Shown piece by piece: positions 42,641 to 54,440 of a stretch of 64,000 nucleotides of DNA. The stretch lies in assembly GCA_027922465.2 (NCBI GenBank), contig BQMF02000053.1:1116001-1180000 (forward strand). Direction: 5' to 3'. Source of the stretch: Turritopsis dohrnii. Its lineage: Eukaryota > Cnidaria > Hydrozoa > Anthoathecata > Oceaniidae. Position 1 is the stretch's first letter; every line of letters starts with the position of its first letter. The position numbers were made by a program, and so were the translations under genes. The notes under the pieces were generated by a model. That model worked only from the letters and a program-made list of their open reading frames with translations, was not told where the DNA came from and made no database searches.

Positions 42641-43560
42641 TACTAATAAATTTCTTTTGTATTGTATTCCATTCTATAATCTTGATCAAAGTAGTGACTG
42701 CTCTATGAGCAAAATGACTGCTTCTATAATCAAAATTGGGTTGACTGGTTAGTTCTTAAGGAGCCCCTGGTAAAAATCTTTTATAGGTTCGGGAATGTTG
42801 TTGTTACTTGATGGCTACAATCTTCACTTTATCGTAATGTTGTCGTAATTGACAGAACAGCTGAGTTTTTTTCAGGAAGTTTTCAAGATGTTGCCACATT
42901 CTCTGCCTAAAATTAGTTGCAATGTTATACGGAAAGCTATTTGAATTGAGCTTTTTTCGAGTGGTCCAGTATTTCCAGATGTTTTTTATATACACTTTGA
43001 AATCCAGATCTTGGTGGCAAGTTGTATTTAGTTTCCAGATACTTGGACTACGTTTTGGTTCATGTTAGTTTGCGGCTGATGTTAATGGTGATCGCTGGGA
43101 GTGTAACATATGATCCCACCGTCAAACACACACGATTTTTGAGTAGAGTATAATGAAAATCTGTCAGGCCGGGAGGTGGTATTTTTTTTTGAGGTTGTAA
43201 GACGTAAAACCGTACGAACAATAATAATGAGAAAATATGTAACCACATATATCGACATCGTATGCTTTTAATTACATAAAAATGACCGCCCGTCCCAACC
43301 AAATATCCAAGAAACGTAGAAATTCGAACACGAAGAAATTGATAGTTACCTTAATACTCAGTAAAAGTGTATTTATAATGAGTATTCTATATCTGTAGCT
43401 GTCAATTGTCATCAAGGAAAGTCATAAAGCTAAATTGCCGATTGCTTGTGGTGTTGGCTTCAAAATATTTTTCTTTGATAACATATTGGTCTTTGTTATT
43501 CAATTTAATCATTCAGTATAGTGACTGATTAAATCTAGTAAACGAGTAAACGAGTTGATA
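42640..43560 (-). repeat. Duplicated unit with minus-strand peptide-like sequence, copy c
   Basis: Homologous to 23358-24260. The minus strand again shows a leader-like MWLHIFSLLLFVRFYVLQPQ after a TATA-like TTATAAATACAC, and further blocks broken by stops. This is the third copy of the unit, downstream of TRAF copy 2. Confidence 0.6.
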
Positions 43561-44745
43561 TGTTTACAATCAGAAAATATCTCCAACTTGTTTTGTCAAT
43601 ACATGTGAGTCATTTCATTCTGACAGAAAAAATTAGTTGATCAACTTTTTAAATTGTCTCTTTTTCTTAGTAAAGCTCCTGTTCAAGCATATAGTTCTTA
43701 AAGCTTCAAAATATTTAATATTTTCGTCTTCTAAAAAAATGTTATATTGTGTTGTTTTGTAGAAGATCATAGATCATCATAAGTGTACAATTTACTTGAC
43801 ATGTAGTGGATGGAAAGGATCAATCAGCCTTCATTAATAATTACAGTTGTCATAAGAGTGTAAAATTATTAACTCTAATTAGGTTTTCATTTTTCCGTTG
43901 ATGGCCCCTTTCCACTGAAACATTTCTTTGTGTGCAGAATATTGTGAAGTATCCACGATATTATTGCTCACAATGAATTGAACAAGTGGAAAGAGTAATC
44001 TGTGGTTGAAAACTCATACATAAATGCCGTAAGATAAAAACAACGACTGCTTGTGGTGTTTGGTTTTCCTCGATAACATCTTGAAAATGTTGACGTTGCA
44101 CAAGATAAGCCATATTTTCAGCTATATAATTGATAAAATTATGTTCCGTGAAGAGTGGTTAATTTTTCTCACATTCTTGTTAATTGATAAGACAAGGCAA
44201 TACTATGCTCCGTTATACCTTACAGAATAACGTAAGGTTAACCTATTGACAATTAAACTTCCTTCTGAGATCGAAACAGGGCCTACTGTTTCAATCAATC
44301 CTTTGCGATGACTGGAAATTACAATATATAAGAACAACAATGTAGATAAAAACTATAGAATATTTCTTCCATGTAATATGGCTGAGACTGTCTGTTGTCT
44401 TTGTAAACGTTGCGAGCAGAAATGTTTTCGTTCTTACCGTATTTTCACCATTTACGCAAACATCCCTGACTTAGGCTTAAAGTTAATAATATAATGCTTT
44501 AGTGCTTTGATTAGAAATTAGAAATTAGAAATGATTCTTATTGCGTTTGAAAAATATCAGTTTCGTTGAAGTTTACCAAGAAGTCTAACAAGAGTATCGA
44601 AATGACCCGGTTTTTTGCCGCTTCGATGTCCCAATTGTGATTGCAAAACAGGCTGCTTTATTACGAAAAAAAACACGTATTTTCATAATGTTTCGCAATG
44701 CCTCCCATTTTCAAATTCGTTGTATACCAAACAGTATAACTACAA
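43560..44745. other. Intergenic DNA, no gene recognised
   Basis: AT-rich. Scattered short matches to the 24.0-24.3 kb leader region ('gattgcttgtggtgttt') at 44045-44070. No coding resemblance. Confidence 0.4.
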
Positions 44746-44748
44746 TAC

Positions 44749-44885
44749 ACTTTTCCCGAATTTCTGTTTAAATGCCGAGTTAAAGCTTAGTTATTACGTT
44801 TAGCCACGTTTCTATGTTTTTATTGTTTTTCTAATCTCATAGTGTTTTCAGTAAGTAATAGTTACATGTTTTTTCATTTCCACCT
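44749..44885. mobile_element. MITE M1, left fragment
   Basis: TACACTTTTCCCGAATTTCT starts a stretch closely matching 59307-59440 (GCTTAGTTAT..GTTTAGCC.CGTTTCTATG). The right terminal repeat is missing; at 44885 the sequence switches to the duplicated-unit leader repeat. Confidence 0.65.
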
Positions 44886-45427
44886 AAGAACCACCCAGCT
44901 CGACCAAATATCCGAAAATCGAGGAAATTTGAACAGGAAAAGAATTAATAGTTACCTTTATACTCAATGAAAGTGTATTTATAAAGAGTATTCTGTATCC
45001 GTAACTTCCATTGTCATCAAGGAAAGTAATAAAGCTAACCGCCGATTGCTTGTTGTGTTGGCGTAATAATGTTTCTCTTCGATAACATATTAGTCTTTGT
45101 TATTCAATTTTATCATTCAATATAGTGAATGATAAAATCTGAAGTAAACGAGTTTAAGGAGAAAAAATCTCGAATAACAAGGAATGAAATGACGAGAAGT
45201 TTCATGATAAAATAATCTTAATTTACAATGTTTCGTGAGGCATCCGTTCGTATCTTTTGATAATAAGAGAATTTGTAGCCACATTTCTCAACATCATCTG
45301 GTTTTAATTACATTAACATAACCACCCGTCCCAACCAAATATCAGAAAAACGAAGAAATTCGAATACGAAGAAATTGATAGTTACCTTAATACTCAATAA
45401 AAGTGTATTTGTAATGAGTATTCTATA
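44886..45427 (-). repeat. Two partial copies of the duplicated-unit leader
   Basis: 44890-45160 and 45270-45427 both match the 23990-24260 stretch (TATCCGAAAA/TATCAGAAAA, GAAATTGATAGTTACC, CTCAATAAAAGTGTATTT, TTATTCAATTTTATCATTCA). Confidence 0.65.
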
Positions 45428-45903
45428 TCTTACTTACTTGTACTTACTTGTACGGATCATCATTGCAACGACAGTCGGCGATCAACATTTGAGTGATCAT
45501 GTCCTTTTTTCTTCTTCAACGCATCTCTGTAGAATTGATCTTTTGTTTTATTGAGTTTCTTCATCACTTTGTCCTCAAGAGTTTTGATTGGACGACCTTG
45601 CTTTGTTCTTTTGTTGGCATTGAACAAGAGTCTTTTTTGTTAGGGAGCTATTTGGTTAGCGAGCTAACTGTCCCAAGTAGCTTGTTGTTTCAAGACGAAA
45701 CTTTGGATGTCGGAAGTTTTGCATCTTTGAAGCGTTTCGTCATTTGTCACTGTGATCTGAATTCTTCACGTTTGCAACCATTTCTCACAAGCTTTCGTAG
45801 CATTGAAACGTACATGGAATTTATTTATTGCATTTGCAGCTCCGATAAATTACATGTTTGGCATGAGTAGGCTAGACGACTTCGAACAAGAGAGTTGAAA
45901 ATC
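45428..45903 (-). pseudogene. LINE, 3' portion and AAGT tail
   Basis: The minus strand continues the reverse-transcriptase gene found at 48035-49267: NSLVRSRLAYSCQT at about 45860-45903, then INSMYVSMLRKLVRNGCK in a shifted frame, and further down KRTKQGRPIKTLEDKVMKKL near 45600 and NVDRRLSL at the end. The 3' tail at 45428-45455 on the minus strand is AAGTAAGTACAAGTAAGTAA. Stops and frame changes show it is dead. The 378-base open frame on the + strand here is antisense to this. Confidence 0.6.
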
Positions 45904-45915
45904 ATTACTCTGGTA

Positions 45916-48033
45916 TGTTGATAAATGTAGCCAAATGTATTGATGTGGTATTAAAAATAAAAGTCGAGAGACATTTTTTATTAAAATAAAGCAGAAGCTT
46001 TTCGATTAAAAAATCATCGTCAGTGCATATACATACATATTCTGAAAAGAATCTTTTACTATTTGTATGTATATGCACTGACGATGATTTTTTAATCGAA
46101 AAGCTTCTGCTTTATTGGTCAGCGCGGCAGCAGCTGATCTTTCATTAGCATTTGTGTTCGTCCGTCCGTCCATAAATTTTTGTCCCCAGTTGTAGGCTGA
46201 TACCACTAAAAAGACAAGCCTTAATTTTAAGGCTGGAATAGAGGCTATTTGTTGATTGTGGCTTAATTAAGAATTGCTTATTGATTGATAATTACAACTA
46301 CTTTATCAGGGTGAGTGCGGCCTCCATAAAAATAAAGAGGCGTTCACGTTTCTGGAAACACAGATTTATAATGCTTATCAGGGAAGCAATGCAATTCTCA
46401 ATATTATGATCGTTAGAAGTGATACTGTGATTATACTGCTGAGTTTTCTTGCTAGCTACTTATTTCTGATTTTGTGTTTTGTGTTATTAAATTGGTCAGG
46501 AGATATGAGAGCTCTGCTACCTCCAAGCCAAGCAAGGGCCTATGCTATGATGCATTTCATTGTCGATGTTATTTGTTGTAATCTGTTATATAGTTACATC
46601 CGTCAACTTATAAGAGTTTTCAATGTGTGTGTGTGTGTGTAGAAATATATAGTCACCCAAACAGACAACATCTCCAAAGTGTATATATATATAATAAGAC
46701 ATTACCTGTGTGTGAAGGTGCATTTATGATGTGCTACTTAAAATTGAATTAATCAACAATATTTTCTGTTAGTTGTAATGTAATGCACTTATTATCAAGC
46801 AATGGACGCATAATGTTTACAAACTCTAATTATCACTTGAAATCCGGAATGTCTATTTATTCAGTATATATTTCAATGAACAAATTCCCTATGAAATCAT
46901 TATATATATAAGTTTATTTTTTATTTCTTTCATAGTCTTGTCTTGTCACTCATGTTTCGTATAATCTTTTATGTTTTCATGTATGTAAAAAATTATTATT
47001 CACCATAGATAAATTTCATTTTAAATCGAAAGCTTTTGCGATTTTGTTGCTGTTTTTTATGTTTTATTCTGTTTATATATCTGCTTGGCCAGCAATCTCT
47101 TATTTTCTTATTCTTAAATAATAAACAGTTGTTTTGCTTACTTTTTTATTTTCAATGAAGTACAACAAAAATGTGTGAAAGACACATTGTCACGCATACG
47201 AACACGGTATTTTTTAATTATTGTCATAAATCTTTAATGATCTATAGTCATTCCTTTTTGGAGTCATCTGCACAGGGAGAGGTTTTCTTTTGAACTTTTT
47301 GCGATGATATAACACAAGGTCTGCATAAAATCTTTTGAAGTATATATACTCAAAAACAGCTTATTTGAAAACTAAGTTACTTTAGAGAAAACCCCTACAT
47401 GAAAGTCTTTTTTATATAAACTTAATTTTACATATTCAGGTATATACAAATAAGACATTAATAAATATTCGAGTGAATGCTTCGTATCTTTAATTTCTTT
47501 GATAAAGATTTTATTGAATTAAGTTTTGTTGTAATGATGCTGGTATATATATGCAATCAATTTTGAGAGGGTACCTGTCTGCTTTTTCAACTGGAATGTG
47601 TTATTATTTTGACCTTCCAGCTGCAAATGATTTTCGATTTTGCCTCGCAGTCCAACATATTTCAACTTTGCTGAAATCACTAACTTTCAGGCCTTGTTGT
47701 TTCTATTAGTTTTATGTGTAGACTTTAATGGTGCATTCATAAGTATTTGAGTGAATGTGTTGCATATTTAATATCTATGAATTAAATTTTACTACAATGT
47801 TATGTTGCTTCATGAACTCAATATCTGTTTCACATTTGAACTGGGGTTTCTTATTCACTGTCACACTAGTTGTATCTCAAAAATTCCTATTTCGAGCTTC
47901 CTGGTGAGCAAAAAGGTTTTCGATTTTGCTTTAAAGTCCATCACTGTTCAACTTTCCTGAAAGCGCTGACCTTCAGGCCTCAGGGCCTCTTGTTTTAATA
48001 CAAAATGTCTCTCGACTTTTATTTTTAATACCA
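45916..48033. mobile_element. Inverted-repeat element in the LINE, split by a Helentron-like insertion
   Basis: The direct repeat ATTACTCTGGTA flanks it (45904-45915 and 48035-48046) and belongs to the LINE coding sequence (TRV codons), so it looks like a target duplication. The left arm (45945-46037) is the inverse of 46064-46114 plus 47993-48033; the second arm is cut in two by the element at 46115-47992. Intact arms are about 93 bp with few mismatches. Confidence 0.75.
46115..47992 (+). mobile_element. Helentron-like element H3, 1.88 kb
   Basis: The empty site can be reconstructed from the opposite arm of the surrounding inverted repeat (GCTTTA-TTTT-AATA). The insertion lies between T residues, as reported for Helentrons, and has no clear target duplication. 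The 5' end is TTGGTCAGCGCGGCAGCAGC. Near the 3' end GCGCTGACC (47963-47971) is the inverse of the start, followed by hairpin AGGCC-TCAG-GGCCT (47975-47988) and CTTG. The interior is AT-rich with GT and TA microsatellites (46625-46640, 46683-46695) and no Rep or helicase coding. The end could shift by up to two T. Confidence 0.75.
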
Positions 48034-48034
48034 C

Positions 48035-49267
48035 ATTACTCTGGTACTTAAATGGATCTTGAAATTTGTGAGTTTCTGAATGATTTCGTAAAATTTACCT
48101 TGCGCGATGTTGATTTGAAGATCAATTTCTGCATCCCCCGTCGAGGGTTTGTCAAATTTTATTTCGTCACCAAGATATAGTAAGTAAGTAACGGGAGATT
48201 TTAGTCCTTGTTCTTCCATTCGTAATAGTTGGTTCTTTCGTAGGCCGACTTGCAACTATTAGTTGACTTACCGCCAGAGATACGTATAGCATTGCTCTAA
48301 CTTGCGCGAAGGCCAGTGTGAAAATTGAATGTTTTCTTGAGCATAGTGTTGCTCAAATAACCGCATGACATTATACATAAATAAATTGTAGAGAGGAGAA
48401 GATTCTGGGCCACCTTGTTTGACTCCTGTGGTATGTAAAATTTATCTTCTGGTTTTTCCGAATAAGCAGTGGTTGTATGTGAATAGACAGCCTCGAGAAT
48501 TCGGAAGAGTGTTTCGTTGCTGTTTGGAGGAAGTCTTTGTTGGATAGATTTGAATAGCCAACTTCCTACAACATGATCAAATGCTGCACTGATTATAAAT
48601 ACGATTTTTTTCATCATACCGGTTATTTGCTGTATCCTTTTGTGACAAAAATGCCATCAGAAGTTCCTCTTCCCGAACGGAAGCCTTGCTGTTGATCAAG
48701 TAGGGTCTGGTTTTTCAATCAGTTAAGGATTGTGATGACGAGGATTTAACACACTATAATGCCAATCTGAAGCCCTCGACATGTTTTAGGATCTGTTGGA
48801 CTTCCTTTCGATGCACCTTTCCACAGACAAACAAGTTTCGAGTGTGTCCAGCTGGCGGAATATTATTAGTTTCCCAAAAATCACGGAATACTTTGTGAAT
48901 CTCGTCTAACACTTCTTCAGAGTTTACAGAGTATTTTAAGATTTCAGGTGAGATATCAGTGGAAGCTTTGCCATTGTTTAAAGATATCAACGTCTTTTTG
49001 ATTTCTTCGACAGTCGGCCAATGAAATTCATGTTTTTCTTTAGTGTCGAGTTCGGTTAGTGTACTTCCGACATCCTTCCATCTGACTTCCTGAAGTAGAA
49101 GGAATCGAAGGCTATGACATTTCTTTTCCGGTGCGAATGTTGAGTGAACCAAAACTCCATTTGCGGTATTGATGAAATTGTTTGTCGTTTTTATTTTTGT
49201 CGTTTTTTGTCGTCGGAAAGTCAAAGCAATGAAGAAGCAAAGATTTCCTTTGGTGAGTATGAAGGAC
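48035..49267 (-). pseudogene. LINE reverse transcriptase, fragmented
   Basis: Non-LTR retrotransposon ORF2 on the minus strand, read from 49247: FHWPTVEEIKKTLISLNNGK (entry to the RT domain, LNNGKA), then IVFIISAAFDHVVGSWLFKS (RT motif around AAFD), LPPNSNETLFRILEAVYSHT, then after a SINE fragment YLGDEIKFDKPSTGDAEIDL and KIHLSTRV. The catalytic YADD segment is missing: sequence between about 48320 and 48180 is replaced by the SINE piece. Frames change at least three times. The gene continues at 45915 after the inverted-repeat insertion. At 49268 it abuts the 3' end of a Helentron-like copy. Confidence 0.75.
48180..48320 (-). mobile_element. SINE fragment inside the LINE
   Basis: It aligns with 28899-29033 (AGAGATACGTATAGCATTGC, then CTAACTTGCGCGAAGGCCAG) including the tail TAGTAAGTAAGTAA, but lacks the tRNA-like head. 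It lies where the RT catalytic segment should be. Confidence 0.6.
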
Positions 49268-52200
49268 AACAAGAGGCTCATAGGCCTTAAGGTCAGCGCA
49301 AAATACAATCTCAAAAATCAAAAGATTATAATCACTTACTTACAAAACGAAAGAATTGCTTTTTAAAACCTGGTACGCCCGTTTTTTGTTGGTAGACATG
49401 CAAATCGAAAATGTAAATCTATTCACTCAAAACAAAGATACATTAAAACCATATGCGGTGGAAAGGACCATGTTACGTTAGCACTATTGAATAGGTAAGT
49501 CATCAAATGAAAACTGGAGAAGCCTGACCACACATATAAGTTGTTTCCTCTAATTTAATATTTGGATCTATATATATCCCGTGCAGACCATTAAGGTAAT
49601 TTCCTATGTGCCAAACAAAGCGGCCATAACATATCACATGCGCATTGTTTTCTAAGTGAGTATCATTGTTAAATTATTATAAAACATGAAAGTAAAGATT
49701 AATCATCGGTAAACGTTTTGAAAGAAAACCAGGTCGCCCGCGCGTTTCCATAACGATCAATGAAAACCTAAGTCGGGTAATATTTACAGAAATCAAATGG
49801 ACAAGAACAACTACAGCCATGACAGATACTTTAGTCGATTTTATTTCATCTTAAAAGTTTAATTTCCAGGTTTACGTTCTTACAAGGATACGAGTTTGGC
49901 AAATCGCGCAGGTGAAATTTTCTTTCTACCAATTTAAGTGGACATCAATCATTAAGTTAAATGATGATCCAATACAAAGCATTTGTTGATTACTAAACAA
50001 ATTGACTGGAATTAAACAAGTTTAAAAAGGCTCCAAAAACAAAAAACGCTAGATTTTGCTGCTTCTTATAAAGAAAACCTGTGAAGGCTTCATCAGAGTG
50101 GAGTATTGACATGACTAGGAGACTTGTTATGAGTTGCAGCTGCCAGTTTTAAAGTACTAGCCAGTACTGTCAATTTTCCTAATTCAGAACACAAATCAAA
50201 TTCAACTGTTTAAAAATGAAAAACCTACACCTGTCAATCAAACTAGTTTCTGCTATAGTTTATGAGTAATGTTATATATTCATCATCAGAATCTTTTCGC
50301 ATTCAGCAAAAGTAGGAAGATTGACGGTACACCATCACTACACTGCTTGAATGAGTTCTTCAAGTTCACTTCCTTTTATACTGTCAATCGTCCCAACTTT
50401 GGACAGTCTCTAGACACGGTAGTAAACAGACCTGTCTGCTAAGCAAAACGTACATAACAAAGTCACTACAAATAACAATAAAATAATAGATGAAGCAGAT
50501 AAAAGATTTTGAAACACATTTAGCGTGAAGAATTACTGGTTATATTAATAATGCAAAGAACTTTTTTTGATTTTATTTTTTTACAAAAGCTCCATGTTTC
50601 CTAGCGTATCTTTGAAACAAGTAACTTTGCCAGACTTCTATCATCCTGCACGATAATGTGTCACAAACACAATATGGCACATTATAGAATTCTAGTTTTG
50701 CTCATTTACAGAACTTTCACTGAGGATCAACAAAAAAAATGGAACACACAAAAGAGATCTTTTGTTTAAAATCGTAATCACTTTAAAGTAAACATCGAAA
50801 GTGTGTTGTAGTGTATATATGTATGTATGATCTTAACTGAAAGTATGGGTAGAGAAGGCTTTATTGGATATAACTGAACAAGAGGGACTGGCCGAATGCG
50901 TTTGGAAATACTCTTGTTTATTATGACAAAACCTCCAACCATTATAAGAAAAGAACCATTGTCGAAAATGCGTGGGCACATTTTGAGAAATAGCTTGGAA
51001 ATTCGCACCGTATTCTATATTTTTCTGTAAATTTGTTGAACTGAAACTTTATGTTTTCTTTTTCTTTTCCTCGTGAGTATCAAAGCAAGAGCACATAACA
51101 TTTCGTCCTTACTATCCATGGTCGAAACGTAAAAGAAAAGGTTTCAAAAAATAAGTCCATTTAAGTGCACACACTACAACAGGTGTTTGCAAAATATTTT
51201 TTGGCGACAGAAAAATTTGCGTTTTGCCTATTTCGAGGAATTGATTCCGTCGCTTGTAAGTGGACATTTAGCTTAAATACCCTAGCAGACACTAGTATCT
51301 TTCAGATATTACGGGGAAAGACAAAGTAGAAACAGGATGTGGAAAGTATTAAAATGTCATACATATCACGATATTTAACTTGAAAGGACAAAGTGAATTC
51401 TATGGATCTGATCTTTAGATAGAGCCTTAAATCATGCACGTAATCACATTGCCAAGCTCAGATATAAGTTTTGGATTTAGTTTAATTGACAGTGCAGTAT
51501 TGATTATTACTGGTGTGGTTTGTATATTGTGGATATATTTTTTGTGTCCGCAGTTAGGAAGGATGTCCGAAGTTAGGGCGATCGACATTAAACATACATA
51601 GTCAGTTTCAAGTATTTAGGCACAAACATCTCTAAGTATAATTATGAAGATTCCACCTTTATTTATACGAAATTTTTCACAGTATGCAGATTTTGATATT
51701 ATATTTATATGTCTCTCAAATGAGCTGCAACTAGGCAGAAAAAGTAACCTATCTTAGGGAGACCGGTTTGCTAGGTGCAAAGGGAATTTCTCGGTTGTCT
51801 GCATAGGGATGGATATTTGATGGTGAACTCCCTGCACGAGAGGATTAATTCGACTGGAAGTGCTACCACAAGAATAGAATTAGGGTAAAATAATTCAAAT
51901 AAACTCTTTAAGGAACACTAAGTCTCCCATACAGGTATGTCAGCTAAAGTAAAGAAAACATAACTCTAATCATTGACATATTAATAATATGCAATTTGCC
52001 TGACCTTTTCTTCCTCCTCGATAATTTTTTTTCCTTTCCCATTGCGATCATAGTTGTAAACGTCTTGATTCAATATGGTTCAATGTAATTGTGATGTAAA
52101 TAAAACTAATTGGACTAGTTTTTGGCCCTGGTGTTGACATAAAGTTTGAGCAGTAGTGTTTCGCTCCCAAGATGCCCTACATTATAATTAAGAGTGGCCA

Positions 52201-52479
52201 AAGAGCGCATTAAAACGATTAATTCATTTATTCATTTGAGTGAAGTGAACCCTCTTTACATTGCAACATATAATAGTTAATTACATACTAGCGGTATATC
52301 TACCAAAAATTAATAAGGCGCTTTGTACTTTCTTATTTTGAACTGAAAATCTGAAATTTAGCAATAACAGGCGCTTAAACAGGGCATGAAGAACTGCAAT
52401 CTTACTAACTGACTGACGGACTGACAGACACGGGGATATGAAAGATCAGCTACCTTGCGGAGCTCACCAATAAGGTACT
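49268..52479 (-). mobile_element. Helentron-like element H4, minus strand, 3.2 kb
   Basis: The 3' end is at 49268-49302: on the minus strand GCGCTGACC then AAGGCC-TATG-AGCCT hairpin and CTTGTT. The 5' end is near 52479 (minus strand TTGGTGAGCTCCGCAAGGTA, degenerate GGTCAGCGC). The first 540 bases match 56680-57222 and 58650-59192, and interior pieces match H2 (for example 50168-50215 against 36860-36905). A degenerate SINE piece lies at 50075-50165. No gene recognised in this 3.2 kb. Confidence 0.5.
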
Positions 52480-52719
52480 CGTTCGATCGGTGTTAAGACA
52501 TTTGGCAGCTGTACTAAAGCTGGTTTTCCACTAGGCGGTTTAGAACACAATGTTTTTAAAACAATGGCCGCTGAATTATCCGCTACGCGCGTTTTTATTT
52601 AATTTCCACTTGCAAAGATAAGTTGATCACCTAAATGTATAACCAGAAAAGGTAAATATTACACTATTATTATTACCAAAAAAATGATGTTAAATTAAAA
52701 TCGTCAATGACATATATCC
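51937..52719 (-). repeat. Tandem unit U1
   Basis: Matches 56680-57584 (U2) and 58648-59650 (U3): Helentron 5' end, then GGTTTTCCACTAGG, CCGCTACGCGCGTTTTTATT and GACATATATCC. It ends at 52719, where the DIRS-type element begins. Confidence 0.8.
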
Positions 52720-52836
52720 TTATATTTTATTTCATACATTATTCCCAGACTCCTGAGTATAAAGCGAGATGGAACGCGGAGCGGAAGTCAAGACGCCTCG
52801 TGGCAAATTCCACAAAATATCATCTCTTCTGTTGTT

Positions 52837-53745
52837 ATGGAGAAGGAAGATGATAAACAAAATGTTAACGTAGGATTGACTGAAAGTGCTGCCGTCTCCT
52901 CAAACATATTTTCTCCCACCATTAACACTCCTGATAATAGTAGTGCAGTTGTTGATAATAATAGTATGTTAAAACTGCTGTCACTAATTGGAAATTTAAG
53001 TGAAGAGGTGAAAAAGTAAAAAGTGATTACCAGAGTAATAGTGTCTCTTCAAATAGTAGAGGCATCAGCACTTCATTACAAAAACTACCTAAGAAAAGAA
53101 AATCATCAGCAGAAAAAATTATTACAACACCAGAGAAGAAATTTTGTAAAACCACTCAGATTGGCGTCCGTGATATCATTTCTTCCCATCAAAGAGGAAA
53201 GGTCCTGACGAGTATTGCTCCTCAGAGAGCTAATAATAATAATAATAATAATGCTGATGATGGCGAGAATGATGTTATTGATGACATATTCAAAGAAACA
53301 TAATTGCTGCTGCTTCTACCTCTATTTCAATGATGAAGGATATTCTATTGACACTGTTAATAAAAAGGAAATGTTACAAAAATCCACTGATTTAGTTGGA
53401 TCATTAGGACATGCATCATCTGAACTTTCTGTCAAGAGGAAATTGTTTGTGAGATCAGTGTTAAAGAATGAATACAAAGATCTAGTCTCTGTTTCTGGTA
53501 AATCCACTGAAAAACTTTTTGGTGACAATTTGTCACAGAGCATAAAACATATCAATCTAAGAAATAAATTGAAAAGTAAACAAATTGATTATAAGCAAAG
53601 ATCCTTTAGAAGGGGCTACCGTTATAATAATTACAGGAATCAATCAGCGGCTTTTTTAGGGAAAGGCTGGATGGGGTGTCCTCCTCCACAATCAGCCAGA
53701 CCAAGAGAGGGGAATATTGAAGACCTCAGATGTCGTTCAAGATGA
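52837..53745 (+). pseudogene. DIRS gag-like region, frameshifted
   Basis: ATG at 52837 (MEKEDDKQNVNVGLTESAAV) to a stop at 53019, then one frame over SDYQSNSVSSNSRGIS, AEKIITTPEKKFCKTTQIGV to 53302, with an AAT microsatellite encoding poly-Asn at 53230-53250. A third frame follows, DEGYSIDTVNKKEMLQKSTD, LGHASSELSVKRKLFVRSVL and a basic YKQRSFRRGYRYNNYRNQ tail to 53745. The polar N-terminus and basic C-terminal tail before RT fit a DIRS gag-like protein. No zinc knuckle seen. Confidence 0.55.
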
Positions 53746-54440
53746 GACCTCAGTTGTCAGTTAATATGACTATAACTATAACAGAAAAACGTTGTCAAAC
53801 TTTTAACACTTTACTTCATACTGTAATGAATATAAAAAGACCTACTATTAGATTTGATGCAAAAGTTATTGGTCACATAATATCAATTTTACCAGCCAGT
53901 AAAATCGGGTCCTTACATTATAGAAAATTAGAAAATGATAAAGTCTTAATATTGAATGAAAGTGCTGGAGATTTTGAAGCTTTTATGACCATTTCTAATG
54001 AAGATTTTTAGGATTTAAAATGGTGGTCAGAAAATATTGACAACATTAAAAATTGGATACAACACCCTTCTGTTATGTCTGAAATTAAAACAGATGCTTC
54101 TGATTTTGCTTTCGGAGGGGTGTATAAAGAACAAGTAGTCGGTGGCGGAAAGGTCTTTCCATATTAATGCAAAAGAAATGCTCGCCATTTATTTCAGTCT
54201 ACAATGTTTTTCTAAACAATTGAGAAATCAGCATATAAAAATATTTTCAGATAATACCACTGCTATTGCTGTGATAAACAAAATGGAGAGTAGCAAGAGT
54301 TCCGTATGTAATCATATTTCTCATAATATTTGGTTAATTTGTATCCAACAGAACATTTGGATTACTTGTGTAAATATACCAGGAAAATTGAATGTTGATG
54401 CAGATTTTCTCTCCGGTGTCACAGTAAATTTTAACTCCCC
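53746..54440 (+). pseudogene. DIRS RT thumb and RNase H
   Basis: 53746-54011: TITEKRCQTFNTLLHTVMNI, FDAKVIGHIISILPASKIGS, LHYRKLENDK, the segment that follows the RT palm in DIRS elements. 54020-54160 in another frame: KTDASDFAFGGVYKEQVVGG, the first RNase H Asp in TDAS. 54142-54447: FHINAKEMLAIYFSLQ (Glu), KIFSDNTTAIAVINKMES (Asp), and GKLNVDADFLSGV. RNase H catalytic residues are kept, but frames are broken. The YxDD palm is absent: GACCTCAG.TGTC is repeated at 53722 and 53746, where gag joins the thumb, suggesting an internal deletion. Confidence 0.8.

Noticed and set aside
45493..45870. 125-codon + strand open frame
   Set aside because: It is antisense to the LINE 3' coding region; the minus strand shows recognisable NSLVRSRLAYSCQT and GRPIKTLEDKV motifs.
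48754..49314. A 186-codon minus-strand frame read as a single gene
   Set aside because: Its first part is the 3' end of a Helentron-like element and its last part is a frameshifted LINE; only the middle is LINE coding.
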